Source: Oscillospiraceae bacterium
GTDB taxonomy: Bacteria; Bacillota; Clostridia; Oscillospirales; Ruminococcaceae
Length of the DNA: 64,000 nucleotides
NCBI GenBank assembly: GCA_009783695.1
Contig: WRCY01000002.1
Location: 45,905 to 109,904 of the forward strand
Direction of reading: 5' to 3'
Shown piece by piece: positions 49,958-58,238 of this stretch. How positions within the stretch are numbered: position 1 is the first letter of the stretch; each line of letters opens with the position of its first letter. Under the pieces are notes generated by a model. The model was not told the origin of the DNA and searched no databases. It saw only the letters and a list, made by a program, of their open reading frames with translations. The translations under genes and the position numbers were made by a program.

Positions 49958-52336
49958 TTAGTTTGTAATATGGAAAATTTTTCCGGCAATATCAACTGCG
50001 CTTTTTGCGTCTTTCCCGTAGAAATCCGCGCCCGCTTTCTTCGCCCAGTCCTCGGTCACGACCGCGCCGCCGACCATGATTCTGCAGTCGGTTGAAGACT
50101 TTATGAGCCGCGCGGTTTGCTCCATCGCGGGGAGCGTCGGGGTCATAAGCGCGGACAAACCCACAAGCTTCACGTTCTGCCGCCTCACTTCCTCTAAAAT
50201 CACCGAAGACTCCACGTCCCTGCCGAGGTCGATTACGTTATAGCCGTAGCTTTCCAGCAGCGTACGGACGATGTTCTTACCGATGTCGTGAATGTCGCCT
50301 TTTACGGTTGCGAGGATTATTTTATTATCGTTTCGGGCTTCGTTATCGCCGAAAGCGGTTTTCAGTATTTCAAAGCAGGCGCTTGCGGTTTCTGCCGAGA
50401 GCATAAGCTGCGGCAGGAAAATTTTCCCGCTCTCGAACAGTGCGCCGGTTTTATCAAGCGCGGGGATTAGCTGCATGTTAATTATTTCAAGCGGCGGAGT
50501 ATCGGCAAGCAGCTTTTTCGTAATGCCGGCAGCTTCGGTTTTCAAGCCGTTCAGAATTGCATATTCCAATGTGATGTCCGCGGTTTGCGCGGGTTTTTCG
50601 ACCCCGGCCGCAGAAGCAACATACTCCGCGGCGTTTTTGTCATATCCCGAAAGCACGCTGAAAGCGCGGACGGTATCGCGCATTTCCTTTTCGTTCGGGT
50701 TCATAATGGGCAGGTCAAGCCCGCTCTGCAGCGCGAGCGCAAGGAACGTCCGGTTAATCACCCCGCGCTCCGGCAAGCCGAACGAAATGTTCGATACGCC
50801 GAGCACTGTTATAAGCCCGAGCTTTTCCTTTACAAGGCGCACGGCTTTCAGTGTTTCAGCCGCGCCCTCCTGCTCGGCGCCGGCGGTAAGCGTTAGGCAG
50901 TCGATGAAGACGTCTTCGCGCTTTATACCCAGCCTGAGCGCGTGGTTTAAAATCTTCTCCGCCAGGACGAGCCGCTGCTCTGCCTTTTTCGGGATTCCGG
51001 CTTTGTCGAGCGTCAACCCGACCACTGCCGCGCCGTATTTCTTAACGAGGGGTAAAACAGCGTCAAGGCTCTCGTTCTCGGCGTTCACGGAGTTCACAAT
51101 CGGCTTGCCGTTGGTTACGCGCAGCGCGGCTTCGAGAGCGGCGGGATTCGCGCTGTCAAGCTGCAGCGGTATTCCCGTGATTCCCTGTACGGCTTTCACG
51201 ACTTTCGGCAGCATTGTAACCTCGTCAATTCCCGCCGCGCCGACGTTGACGTCGAGAATGTCTGCGCCTGCACTTAATTGCTCGGCGGCTTGCTTTAGGA
51301 TATAGCCCATGTCGCCCGCGAGAAGCGCTTGTTTCATAAGCTTTTTGCCGGTGGGGTTAATGCGCTCGCCGATTATGCGTGGACGCGAGATGTCGACGGC
51401 GCCGGAATAACCGCAAAGGACGGGCAATTGACAATTGACAATTGACAATTGATAATTAATTTCACGCTTACGAAGTTCTTTAATAAATTCCGGGGTTGTT
51501 CCGCAGCAGCCGCCCATGATTTTTATCGGCGAGATGCCGGGCGCGGCATCGGCTAAAGCCGACATGGCATCTGCAAACTCCTCCGCCGACAGCTTGAACT
51601 CGCCTGTTTCGGGGTCGGGTAGTCCCGCGTTGGGTTTAACCATAACCGGAAGATTGGTACAGCTCAGCAGTTCGCGCACGAGGGAGCTGAGCTCCGCGGG
51701 CCCGAGCGAGCAGTTGATTCCGAGTACATCTGCGCCGAGCCCCTCGAGCGTCGCCGCCATGCAGGGCACAGGCGTGCCTGTGAAAGTCCGTCCGTTCTGC
51801 TCGAACGTCATGCTGCAAATCACAGGCAGATTAGTATTCTCTTTCAGCGCGAGCAGCGCGGCTTTGGTTTCATACAGGTCGGTCATGGTTTCGATAATAA
51901 CAAGGTCTGCGCCGTGTTTTTCGCCCGCAATCATTATTTCCCTGTAAATATCATACGCCTGCTCGAACGTCAGCGTTCCTGCGGGTTCAAGCAGCTGCCC
52001 GAGCGTGGTCACGTCAAGTGCGGTCAGCGCGCCTGTTCCCGCAAGTGCCTCTTTCGTAACCGCGAGCGCCTGTTTTATTTCCGCGTCCACATCAGCAACA
52101 TTAAAGCGGTTAATACTGAACGTGTTCGCGCAGACGAAGTCAGAACCCGCATCGGCGTAGCTCCGCGCAACCTGCGCGACTATTTCGGGGTTTGAGAAGT
52201 TTAGCAGGTGCGGCGATTCGACAGCATCACAGCCCGCTGAAGCAAGCAGCCGCCGCAGCTCCGTGCCCTGTGCGCCGTCTGCGAATATGATTTTATTTAA
52301 TTTTAACAGTTCAATGAATTTCAATGTTTTCACCAT
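49958..52336 (-). CDS. metH: Cobalamin-dependent methionine synthase without reactivation domain
   Basis: 792 residues. Homocysteine domain (FADGAQGTELRRLL; zinc Cys in INCSLGP and MGGCCGTTPEFI), pterin domain (IIGERINPTGKKLMKQALL, ADILDVNVGAAGIDE, LDSANPAALEAAL), then cap and B12 domain (TVKGDIHDIGKNIVRTLLES, GLSALMTPT). It ends there; the reactivation domain is the separate gene 52422. Heptanucleotide repeats (51424-51460) encode INYQLSIVNCQLPV in the linker between the first two domains. The cassette ATG (ATGGTGAAA) is the likely start. Confidence 0.95.
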   Translation of the reverse strand: MVKTLKFIELLKLNKIIFADGAQGTELRRLLASAGCDAVESPHLLNFSNPEIVAQVARSYADAGSDFVCANTFSINRFNVADVDAEIKQALAVTKEALAGTGALTALDVTTLGQLLEPAGTLTFEQAYDIYREIMIAGEKHGADLVIIETMTDLYETKAALLALKENTNLPVICSMTFEQNGRTFTGTPVPCMAATLEGLGADVLGINCSLGPAELSSLVRELLSCTNLPVMVKPNAGLPDPETGEFKLSAEEFADAMSALADAAPGISPIKIMGGCCGTTPEFIKELRKREINYQLSIVNCQLPVLCGYSGAVDISRPRIIGERINPTGKKLMKQALLAGDMGYILKQAAEQLSAGADILDVNVGAAGIDEVTMLPKVVKAVQGITGIPLQLDSANPAALEAALRVTNGKPIVNSVNAENESLDAVLPLVKKYGAAVVGLTLDKAGIPKKAEQRLVLAEKILNHALRLGIKREDVFIDCLTLTAGAEQEGAAETLKAVRLVKEKLGLITVLGVSNISFGLPERGVINRTFLALALQSGLDLPIMNPNEKEMRDTVRAFSVLSGYDKNAAEYVASAAGVEKPAQTADITLEYAILNGLKTEAAGITKKLLADTPPLEIINMQLIPALDKTGALFESGKIFLPQLMLSAETASACFEILKTAFGDNEARNDNKIILATVKGDIHDIGKNIVRTLLESYGYNVIDLGRDVESSVILEEVRRQNVKLVGLSALMTPTLPAMEQTARLIKSSTDCRIMVGGAVVTEDWAKKAGADFYGKDAKSAVDIAGKIFHITN
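51424..51460. repeat. Heptanucleotide repeat inside metH
   Basis: CAATTGA x3-4 in register followed by TAATTAA; in frame, encodes NYQLSIVNCQL. Confidence 0.8.
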
Positions 52337-52412
52337 GTCCTTTCTGCACCAACAAAGAATAAAAAGTTTCGCTTCCCCCGATTAAGAGCCATTCGTTTTC
52401 AACCTTTATTCT
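52337..52412 (-). repeat. Leader cassette copy, in front of metH
   Basis: Minus strand: AAGGTTGAAAACGAATGG, TTAATCGGGGGAAGCGAAAC, TTGTTGGTGCAGAAAGGAC then ATGGTG, which is the metH start. Confidence 0.8.
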
Positions 52413-52421
52413 CCTTGATAA

Positions 52422-52937
52422 TTATTCGCGTTTTGCAGGGAGCGCCGGGGGCTTCACGACCTGCGTTTTCACTCCAATCACCGCCGTAACTGATTTACGC
52501 GGGATTAATAAGTTGTTCTCGTTTGCATACAGCCCGATTCTTTTTTTTGCGCCGAGAAAAAGCAGAAGCCCGCCCTGCACTTCAAGCGGGAAGTCGCCGT
52601 AGCCGGGGCTGAAGCGGGCGGTAATCTTTTTATACTTGGCGCGAATTTCAACCTCGGCTTCATCGCAGGCTTTCTCGATTAACTCGCTTGCCAGCGCGTC
52701 CAAAACGACAGCCCCCGCCATATCGTACGCTTCGGTCCGGCGAATCAGTTCGTCAGCCTGAAACCCGAGCGTCGCGGCGAAGATAATGATTTCGCCGCAG
52801 CCTTTTACGTGGGTTTTGATGTCCTCGCCCTGCAATAATGCGCAGTTAATATCCGCTGTTTTATAAACATACCGCGGTGTGTTTATACTTTGTAAAATCG
52901 GCTTGTACTTTTCGCGGAAGTCATTGCCGTTTATCAC
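52422..52937 (-). CDS. Stand-alone MetH reactivation-type domain
   Basis: 171 residues. The key segment ITARFSPGYGDFPLEVQGGL matches the S-adenosylmethionine-binding RxxxGYxxxP core of the methionine synthase activation domain; DMAGAVVLDALASELIEKAC and RKSVTAVIGVKT fit the rest. Begins at ATGA overlapping the metF stop and ends 86 nt before metH. Probably reactivates cob(II)alamin MetH in trans. Confidence 0.9.
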   Translation of the reverse strand: MINGNDFREKYKPILQSINTPRYVYKTADINCALLQGEDIKTHVKGCGEIIIFAATLGFQADELIRRTEAYDMAGAVVLDALASELIEKACDEAEVEIRAKYKKITARFSPGYGDFPLEVQGGLLLFLGAKKRIGLYANENNLLIPRKSVTAVIGVKTQVVKPPALPAKRE

Positions 52938-53800
52938 AGCAGCGACCTTACGCTCTCCGTGATTTTCCTTGCGACGGCGGGCTTGTTCATCGTATAGAGA
53001 TGAATACCGTCGACGCCGTTGCTGATTAAATCTATAATCTGGTCGATTGCATAAGCGATTCCCGCGTCTGCGAGCGCCTCGGGGCGGTCTTCAAACCGCG
53101 AGAAGGTCTGCGTGAACTTAGCGGGGAGAGAAGCTCCCGAAAGCATAATCATCCGCTCGAACTGCCGCTTGTTCGTCACGGGCATTATCCCCGCCGAAAC
53201 CGGCACGGCAATATCCGCAAGGCGCAGCCGTTCCCTGAATTCGTAGAACTTCGTATTGTCGAAGAACATCTGAGAAGTCAGAAAATCCACGCCAGCGTCT
53301 ACTTTTTTCTTCAGATTGCGCACGTCCCCGATTATATCCGGCGACTCGGGGTGACCCTCGGGGCAGCACGCGCCCGACACGCAGAAGCCCAGTCCTTGTA
53401 CGTTTATGAAACGCACTAAGTCGGAGGCGTAATGAAACTCATCGGCTGCGGGCACGTCCGGGTTTTTGTCGCCGCGCAGCGCAAGAATGTTTTCTATGTT
53501 GTGCCCGTTTAAATCTTTCAAAATCGCGCGGACATCGGCGGCGGTTGAATTGAGGCAGGTGAGATGCGCGCAGGTTTCAATCCCGAGCTTGTTCTTGACA
53601 TAAGAGGCGAGCTCTATTGTCGACTCCTTCGCGCCGCCCGTGCCGCCCGCGCTGTAAGTTATGCTGATGAAAGCGGGGTTCAGCTCCGCCATTTCAGCAA
53701 GCGCACTGTAAATCGTTTCAACGGGGCTGTCTTTTTTTGGCGGGAAGACCTCAAACGAGAAAACCGTCTTGCCTTTATTAAATAATTCCGATATTTTCAT
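52934..53800 (-). CDS. metF: Methylenetetrahydrofolate reductase
   Basis: 288 residues. FSFEVFPPKKDSPVETIYSA at the N-terminus, FISITYSAGGTGGAKESTIE, CAHLTCLNSTAADVRAIL, NILALRGDKNPDV, GADFLTSQMFFD-type segment (VDAGVDFLTSQMFFDNTKFY), MPVTNKRQFERM, and GIHLYTMNKP. Supplies methyl-THF to MetH; operon metF - reactivation domain - metH. Confidence 0.96.
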   Translation of the reverse strand: MKISELFNKGKTVFSFEVFPPKKDSPVETIYSALAEMAELNPAFISITYSAGGTGGAKESTIELASYVKNKLGIETCAHLTCLNSTAADVRAILKDLNGHNIENILALRGDKNPDVPAADEFHYASDLVRFINVQGLGFCVSGACCPEGHPESPDIIGDVRNLKKKVDAGVDFLTSQMFFDNTKFYEFRERLRLADIAVPVSAGIMPVTNKRQFERMIMLSGASLPAKFTQTFSRFEDRPEALADAGIAYAIDQIIDLISNGVDGIHLYTMNKPAVARKITESVRSLL

Positions 53801-53873
53801 GAATTTACCACCTTATAATTAATTTACTTCTGCAAATAATTTTAAAAAACACACCGAAAGGATTTTTTATATT

Positions 53874-54176
53874 ATGAATCACAATCATGACGCTAACGCA
53901 AGCTTACCCATGCGCGCAATGCGCGAAGTCCCGCAGGCGAAAGCGGGCGCGGAGCGGATTACAGGGCTCGTCAAAGAGCGCGGGCGCGTATCCGGCTATC
54001 AGCTCTCAAACGGCAGCATCCTGAACAAGCAGGACGCGATTAACCTCGCTCGTGGCGGCGGTATACAGGGCGTGGGTATTTCCTCGCGCAAAGGAAACGA
54101 GTACCTCAAATCCCTGCCCGACGACAGCGGCACAAACAACCTTAACGCGCTGCCGACTGTATCAGCGCAGTCGTAA
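53874..54176 (+). CDS. DUF3892 protein
   Basis: 100 residues. The block ERITGLVKERGRVSGYQLSN, KQDAINLARGGGIQGVGISS and KGNEYLKSLPDDSGTNNLNA matches DUF3892, small proteins of unknown function common in Firmicutes. GAAAGG precedes the ATG by 10 nt. Divergent from metF; its 3' end overlaps recN by 15 nt tail to tail. Confidence 0.88.
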   Translation: MNHNHDANASLPMRAMREVPQAKAGAERITGLVKERGRVSGYQLSNGSILNKQDAINLARGGGIQGVGISSRKGNEYLKSLPDDSGTNNLNALPTVSAQS

Positions 54177-55760
54177 TAAATTCTCTACGGAAGACTCGTC
54201 CTCTTCACCGGATATAATTCGGGCGAGCTCACGTTTTCTGCCCTCTAAATCCAAATCCGAAACACGGGTGTATGTCCGTGTTTCGTCGCTTGTTTTGTCA
54301 ATAAGCAGGTGTTTGTCGGCTTTCGCTGCGATTGAGGCGAGGTGCGTAACGCAGAGAACCTGCCGCTTTTTCGCGATGTCGGCGAGCTTGGCCCCTACTT
54401 TCTGTGCGGCGCGCCCGCTGATTCCCGTGTCGATTTCATCGAAAATCATCGTCGGCATGCTGTCACTTTCTGCGAGAACCGCCTTAATCGCCAGCATAAT
54501 CCTCGAAAGCTCACCGCCCGACGCTATTTTCCCGAGCGGCTTCGGCTCCTCGCCCTTGTTGACGGAAATCATGATTTCAACGCCGTCCATGCCGCTCACA
54601 GTCACCTTTTCCTGTCTTATGTCGAAGAAAAGCCGCACGCCGGGCATATCGAGCTCAACGAGCTGCTCTGTTATTCTCACCGCCAGTTCATCGGCTGTGT
54701 TTTTACGTTTTTCAGTAATTATTCCTGCCAACCTCTTTAGATTGTCACCTGTGTTTTTTCGCTCTGCGATTAGCTTCTCCGTCATGTCCTCGGAATATTC
54801 AAGCTCAGCAAGCTCATCTCGCCACTTCTCGTGCTCACTGATTAATTCGTTTATGTCCAGCCTGTACTTACGCTTTAGGCGCAACAGGTCGCTCATGCGC
54901 TCCTCGAGCCGAGCGGTCAGCTCTGAGTCGAAGCCGTCGCCGTCCAGAGCCGCGATGTCGCCGCGTATGTCGTCAAGCTCGATTTCCGCGCTTCTGAGGC
55001 GCTTCAAAAGCTCGTCGGAGCCGGGCAGAAACTCTGCGATTTCCTGCAGGCTCGCACGGCACTGTCCAAGCAAGTCCGCCGCGCCGAAGCTGTCGCTGCT
55101 TCCGGAAAGGCAGCTTCTCGCTGTTGTGAGGTTCTGCTTAACCTCCTTAGAATTACGGGCGGCTGCGAGCTTCACGGCGACTTCGTCTTCCTCACCAAGT
55201 GTCAACTTGTATGAATTTACATCATCTATTTTTTCTTTTAGCAGTAAGGCTCTTTCAGATTTAATATTCTCGTCGGTCTGCAGCTTTTTTATTCTTCGCG
55301 AAAGCTCCGAGAAGCTTTTGAACACAGCCGCATATTCTTCCAAATCATTTGTCAACCTGCCGAAGTTGTCAAGCAAATTACGCTGATGAATGTTATCGGT
55401 GAGCGTGCGGCTGTCGTGCTGCCCGTGAATGTCTATTAGCTGTGCCGCCGCTTCCCTTAAATCAGCGGCAGTCACAGGCTTGCCGCCTATCCGGGCTGTT
55501 GAAGAACCTGTGCTGTTTATTTCACGCGTAAGGAGCAGCTCGGCTCCGTCAGTTTCAAAAAGCGCGGTTATAACTGCTTTTTCCGCGCCGCTTCTGACTA
55601 AATCCTTTGAAACCCGCCCGCCCAGAATCGCCTTGATTCCGCCAATAAGTATGCTTTTCCCCGCGCCGGTTTCGCCCGTAAAAGCGGTCAGCCCTGCGTC
55701 AAAGCTCATGGAAGTCTTTTCTATAACTGCTAAATTTTCAATGTAGAGTTCTTTTAACAC
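54162..55760 (-). CDS. recN: DNA repair protein RecN
   Basis: 532 residues from a GTG at 55760 (AAAAAGGGATTAATAAAA upstream, a remnant cassette end). SMC-like: Walker A TAFTGETGAGKSILIGGI, QLIDIHGQHDSRTL, long coiled coils, signature GKIASGGELSRIMLAIKAVL, Walker B PTMIFDEIDTGISGRAA, QVLCVTHLASIAAKADKH. Double-strand break repair. Last gene of the large minus-strand operon. Confidence 0.96.
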   Translation of the reverse strand: MLKELYIENLAVIEKTSMSFDAGLTAFTGETGAGKSILIGGIKAILGGRVSKDLVRSGAEKAVITALFETDGAELLLTREINSTGSSTARIGGKPVTAADLREAAAQLIDIHGQHDSRTLTDNIHQRNLLDNFGRLTNDLEEYAAVFKSFSELSRRIKKLQTDENIKSERALLLKEKIDDVNSYKLTLGEEDEVAVKLAAARNSKEVKQNLTTARSCLSGSSDSFGAADLLGQCRASLQEIAEFLPGSDELLKRLRSAEIELDDIRGDIAALDGDGFDSELTARLEERMSDLLRLKRKYRLDINELISEHEKWRDELAELEYSEDMTEKLIAERKNTGDNLKRLAGIITEKRKNTADELAVRITEQLVELDMPGVRLFFDIRQEKVTVSGMDGVEIMISVNKGEEPKPLGKIASGGELSRIMLAIKAVLAESDSMPTMIFDEIDTGISGRAAQKVGAKLADIAKKRQVLCVTHLASIAAKADKHLLIDKTSDETRTYTRVSDLDLEGRKRELARIISGEEDESSVENLLRLR

Positions 55761-55823
55761 TTTTATTAATCCCTTTTTAGGCACATAAAAATTATAATAT
55801 AATTGTTAATTGTAAATTATTAT

Positions 55824-56258
55824 TTATAACATTCCTGCAATTTTTTCAAATAATTCCTTTGCGTCTTTTTCAGTGCGCACTAATATAAAGACCGTGTTTT
55901 CGCCCGCGATTGTACCCACAATCCGCGGGAAATTCATGCGGTCGAACGCCTCGCACGCTGCGCCCGCCCAGCCCGCATGACACTTGAACACCACGGTGTT
56001 TCCGGCGAAATCGACACTTATTACCGCCTGCTTGAAAATATCGGCGGACACCGGAGTTTTCGCTGTGTTCTCACGGACATAGCGGCTTATTCCGTCCTCG
56101 GTTACTTTTTCAAGACGCAGATGCTTTATATCGCGTGAAATCGTTGCCTGCGCAGCTTCAAAACCCAGTTTGCGAAGCTCGGCGAGCAGCATTTCCTGGT
56201 TCTCGATTTCGTTCTCGCGGATAACCGAAAGAATCGCGGAAAGCCTCTTTTTACGCAT
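55824..56258 (-). CDS. argR: Arginine repressor
   Basis: 144 residues. N-terminal winged HTH (RLSAILSVIRENEIENQEML, LRKLGFEAAQATISRDIKHL), C-terminal arginine-binding domain (FAGNTVVFKCHAGWAGAACE, NFPRIVGTIAGENTVFILVR). Start overlaps the previous gene by 8 nt. Typical recN neighbour. Confidence 0.95.
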   Translation of the reverse strand: MRKKRLSAILSVIRENEIENQEMLLAELRKLGFEAAQATISRDIKHLRLEKVTEDGISRYVRENTAKTPVSADIFKQAVISVDFAGNTVVFKCHAGWAGAACEAFDRMNFPRIVGTIAGENTVFILVRTEKDAKELFEKIAGML

Positions 56259-56637
56259 GATTGTACAAGTCCAGCTTCTTGGCTTCGGCGACTAAAATCT
56301 CGCTTTCGGCAGCTTCGATTTTCGCGTCAATCAGCGCAGCCTCGTCCTGCAGCCCCGCCTTGGACGATTTGCCGAGTATGCTTCTACGGTTGATTTTCGT
56401 CCGGAGGTCGTTTTTCTCGGCTTCAAGCTTTTTTATGTCGCCGTTCAGCGCCGCGATTTTCTCGTCATACTTTTTAATCAGCTCGGCTTTGAGCATGGCT
56501 TCGTCCGCCATTTCGCTGTTGAAAGTCGTCCTTTCAAACACAAAGGGCGCATTGCAGGCCGAGCATACCGCTTCTTTCTGGGTCGGGTCGATTCGCAGAC
56601 TTTCACTGCATTTGCCGCATTTTGCCAAAAACGTCAT
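56251..56637 (-). CDS. Zinc-ribbon/coiled-coil protein
   Basis: 128 residues. N-terminal ribbon CGKCSESLRIDPTQKEAVCSAC (two C-x2-C knuckles, 18 apart), then a long coiled coil (KKYDEKIAALNGDIKKLEAE, AALIDAKIEAAESEILVAEA). No family name recognised. Between nadK and argR, co-transcribed. Possibly nucleic-acid binding. Confidence 0.75.
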   Translation of the reverse strand: MTFLAKCGKCSESLRIDPTQKEAVCSACNAPFVFERTTFNSEMADEAMLKAELIKKYDEKIAALNGDIKKLEAEKNDLRTKINRRSILGKSSKAGLQDEAALIDAKIEAAESEILVAEAKKLDLYNHA

Positions 56638-56654
56638 GATTTTACTCTCCTTTT

Positions 56655-57446
56655 TTATTTTAATGGTTTCATTAATTTTTTATTAACCGCTCCGTGGAAG
56701 CTGTTGCCGCCGAGGTCAATGAGATTCAGACGCAGAGCGGATTTGCGTATGACCGCTTTTTCACCCGCCGTGAATTCCGGCCCCTGCTCGCCGTCAACGG
56801 AGGCGTAGACCCTGTGGGCTTCAGCGCTGCCGTCGAAGCTGACGGTGAGCGGGTTTTCCGACGACAATATCATCGGACGCCCGAACAGCGAATGTGCGCA
56901 GAGCGGCGACAGCTCCATGCAGTCCAGCCACGGCTCGATAATCGGCCCGCCCGCGGACAGCGCGTACGCCGTCGAACCTGTGGGCGTACTTATAATCAAG
57001 CCGTCCGCCCTTATTTCCGATATAATATTATCGCCTGCGAAAACCTTGAATTCAGGCAGCTTTGAGTTCAGGCACTTAAGAAATACCACGTCGTTGAGCG
57101 CGAGAAACGTATTCCCTCCGATTATTACATCAAGCATCATGCGTGAACATGTCCGCCACTGCCCGCCGCCGAGCAGCTCAAGCTTATCAAGCTCATCAAG
57201 CTCAAGCGTGGTCATGAAGCCGAGCCGCCCCGTGTTAATGCCGAGCAGCGGTAAACCCAGCCGTGCTGCGGCTTTCCCGTGGTGCAGAATCGTGCCGTCG
57301 CCCCCGATTGTAATGACCAAGTCGCAGCCGGCGCTGACACCGTCCCTGAACTCCGCCTCTATTCCCGCGGCACGAAGCCTTTCCATAACCACCGAAACGC
57401 TGTCGTCGCCGGGTTTTTTCATGTTTTTGCAGATAATAGCTTTCAT
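56655..57446 (-). CDS. nadK: NAD kinase
   Basis: 263 residues from the ATG at 57446. Motifs LVITIGGDGTILHHGKAA, LPLLGINTGRLGFMTTL, LNDVVF, IRADGLIISTPTGSTAYALS, and the C-terminal SVDGEQGPEF. Phosphorylates NAD to NADP. The cassette ATG (GGGTATG) 12 nt upstream is also in frame; spacing favours 57446. Confidence 0.95.
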   Translation of the reverse strand: MKAIICKNMKKPGDDSVSVVMERLRAAGIEAEFRDGVSAGCDLVITIGGDGTILHHGKAAARLGLPLLGINTGRLGFMTTLELDELDKLELLGGGQWRTCSRMMLDVIIGGNTFLALNDVVFLKCLNSKLPEFKVFAGDNIISEIRADGLIISTPTGSTAYALSAGGPIIEPWLDCMELSPLCAHSLFGRPMILSSENPLTVSFDGSAEAHRVYASVDGEQGPEFTAGEKAVIRKSALRLNLIDLGGNSFHGAVNKKLMKPLK

Positions 57447-57515
57447 GGTTTTTATCATACCCTTTCTTCACAAAAGCGGCATAAAGGCAACGTTTTCCCG
57501 ATTTAACTCTACCTT
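57447..57515 (-). repeat. Leader cassette copy, in front of nadK
   Basis: Minus strand: AAAAGGTAGAGTTAAATCGG, GAAAACGTTGCC, TTTTGTGAAGAAAGGGTATG. Directly after the tlyA stop. Confidence 0.78.
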
Positions 57516-58238
57516 TTAAGCTTTCGCTTTAAAATAACACAAGAATTCGTTGTTCCTGCCTTTTTCATTCAACTTTGACGGTACCGTACCGATAAGTTCA
57601 TATCCTGATTCCGATATGAACGATTCTGTATCGCGAACCACATCATTAATAAGTTTCCGGTCTGTAATAACGCCGTTTTTAATATGCCGCTTTCCAATCT
57701 CAAACTGAGGTTTAATCAATACCACGCATCTCCCGCCGGGTTTAAGAAACCTTCCGAAGCCCGGTATAATCAGCTTCAGCGATATAAAAGACAAATCCGC
57801 TGTTATGAAGTCAATATTTTCATATAGTTCATTCGATATGAACGTCCTTATATCCTGCTTTTCAAAGACAATAACACGTGAATTCGCCCGCAGACTATCG
57901 TGAAGCTGATTTTCGCCGACATCGACGGCATAGACCTTCCTTGCGCCTTTTTGCAGCATTAAGTCCGTGAAGCCGCCGGCAGCCGCCCCTGCGTCAAGGC
58001 AGACAAGCCCCGTAAAGTCAATACCGAACGCTTCTGCCGCTGTTTCAAGCTTATATCCCGCGCGCCCCACATACTTTAAAGCTGAAACTATTTCTATCCG
58101 CGCTTCTTCGGAGAAAAGCGCCGACGGTTTAGTTATAACTTTGCCGTCTGCTGTGACATTACCGCTTAAAATCAAGCTTTGCGCTTTGTTGCGGCTTTCG
58201 GCGGGAACAAGCATATCGAGCCTTTTCATAGCTTTCAT
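57516..58238 (-). CDS. TlyA-family S4/FtsJ rRNA methyltransferase (hemolysin-like)
   Basis: 240 residues. N-terminal S4 domain (RLDMLVPAESRNKAQSLILS, GNVTADGKVITKPS), then an FtsJ-like Rossmann domain: VCLDAGAAAGGFTDLMLQKG, KVYAVDVGENQLHDSLR, DFITADLSFISLKLIIPGF, VVLIKPQFEIGK. Modifies ribosomal RNA 2'-O-ribose in related proteins. ATG overlaps the dxs stop (ATGA). Confidence 0.93.
   Translation of the reverse strand: MKAMKRLDMLVPAESRNKAQSLILSGNVTADGKVITKPSALFSEEARIEIVSALKYVGRAGYKLETAAEAFGIDFTGLVCLDAGAAAGGFTDLMLQKGARKVYAVDVGENQLHDSLRANSRVIVFEKQDIRTFISNELYENIDFITADLSFISLKLIIPGFGRFLKPGGRCVVLIKPQFEIGKRHIKNGVITDRKLINDVVRDTESFISESGYELIGTVPSKLNEKGRNNEFLCYFKAKA

Noticed and set aside
50292..51305. 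A 337-codon open frame on the plus strand opposite metH
   Set aside because: Antisense shadow of a clear metH; low-complexity Ser/Ala translation with no domain and no ribosome-binding site.
53801..53873. SAM or cobalamin riboswitch before metF/metH
   Set aside because: The metF leader is only about 70 nt shared with a divergent gene, and metH is preceded by the ordinary cassette; no riboswitch core seen.
54052..55386. A 444-codon open frame on the plus strand opposite recN
   Set aside because: Shadow of recN with Ser-rich translation; recN motifs are complete on the other strand.
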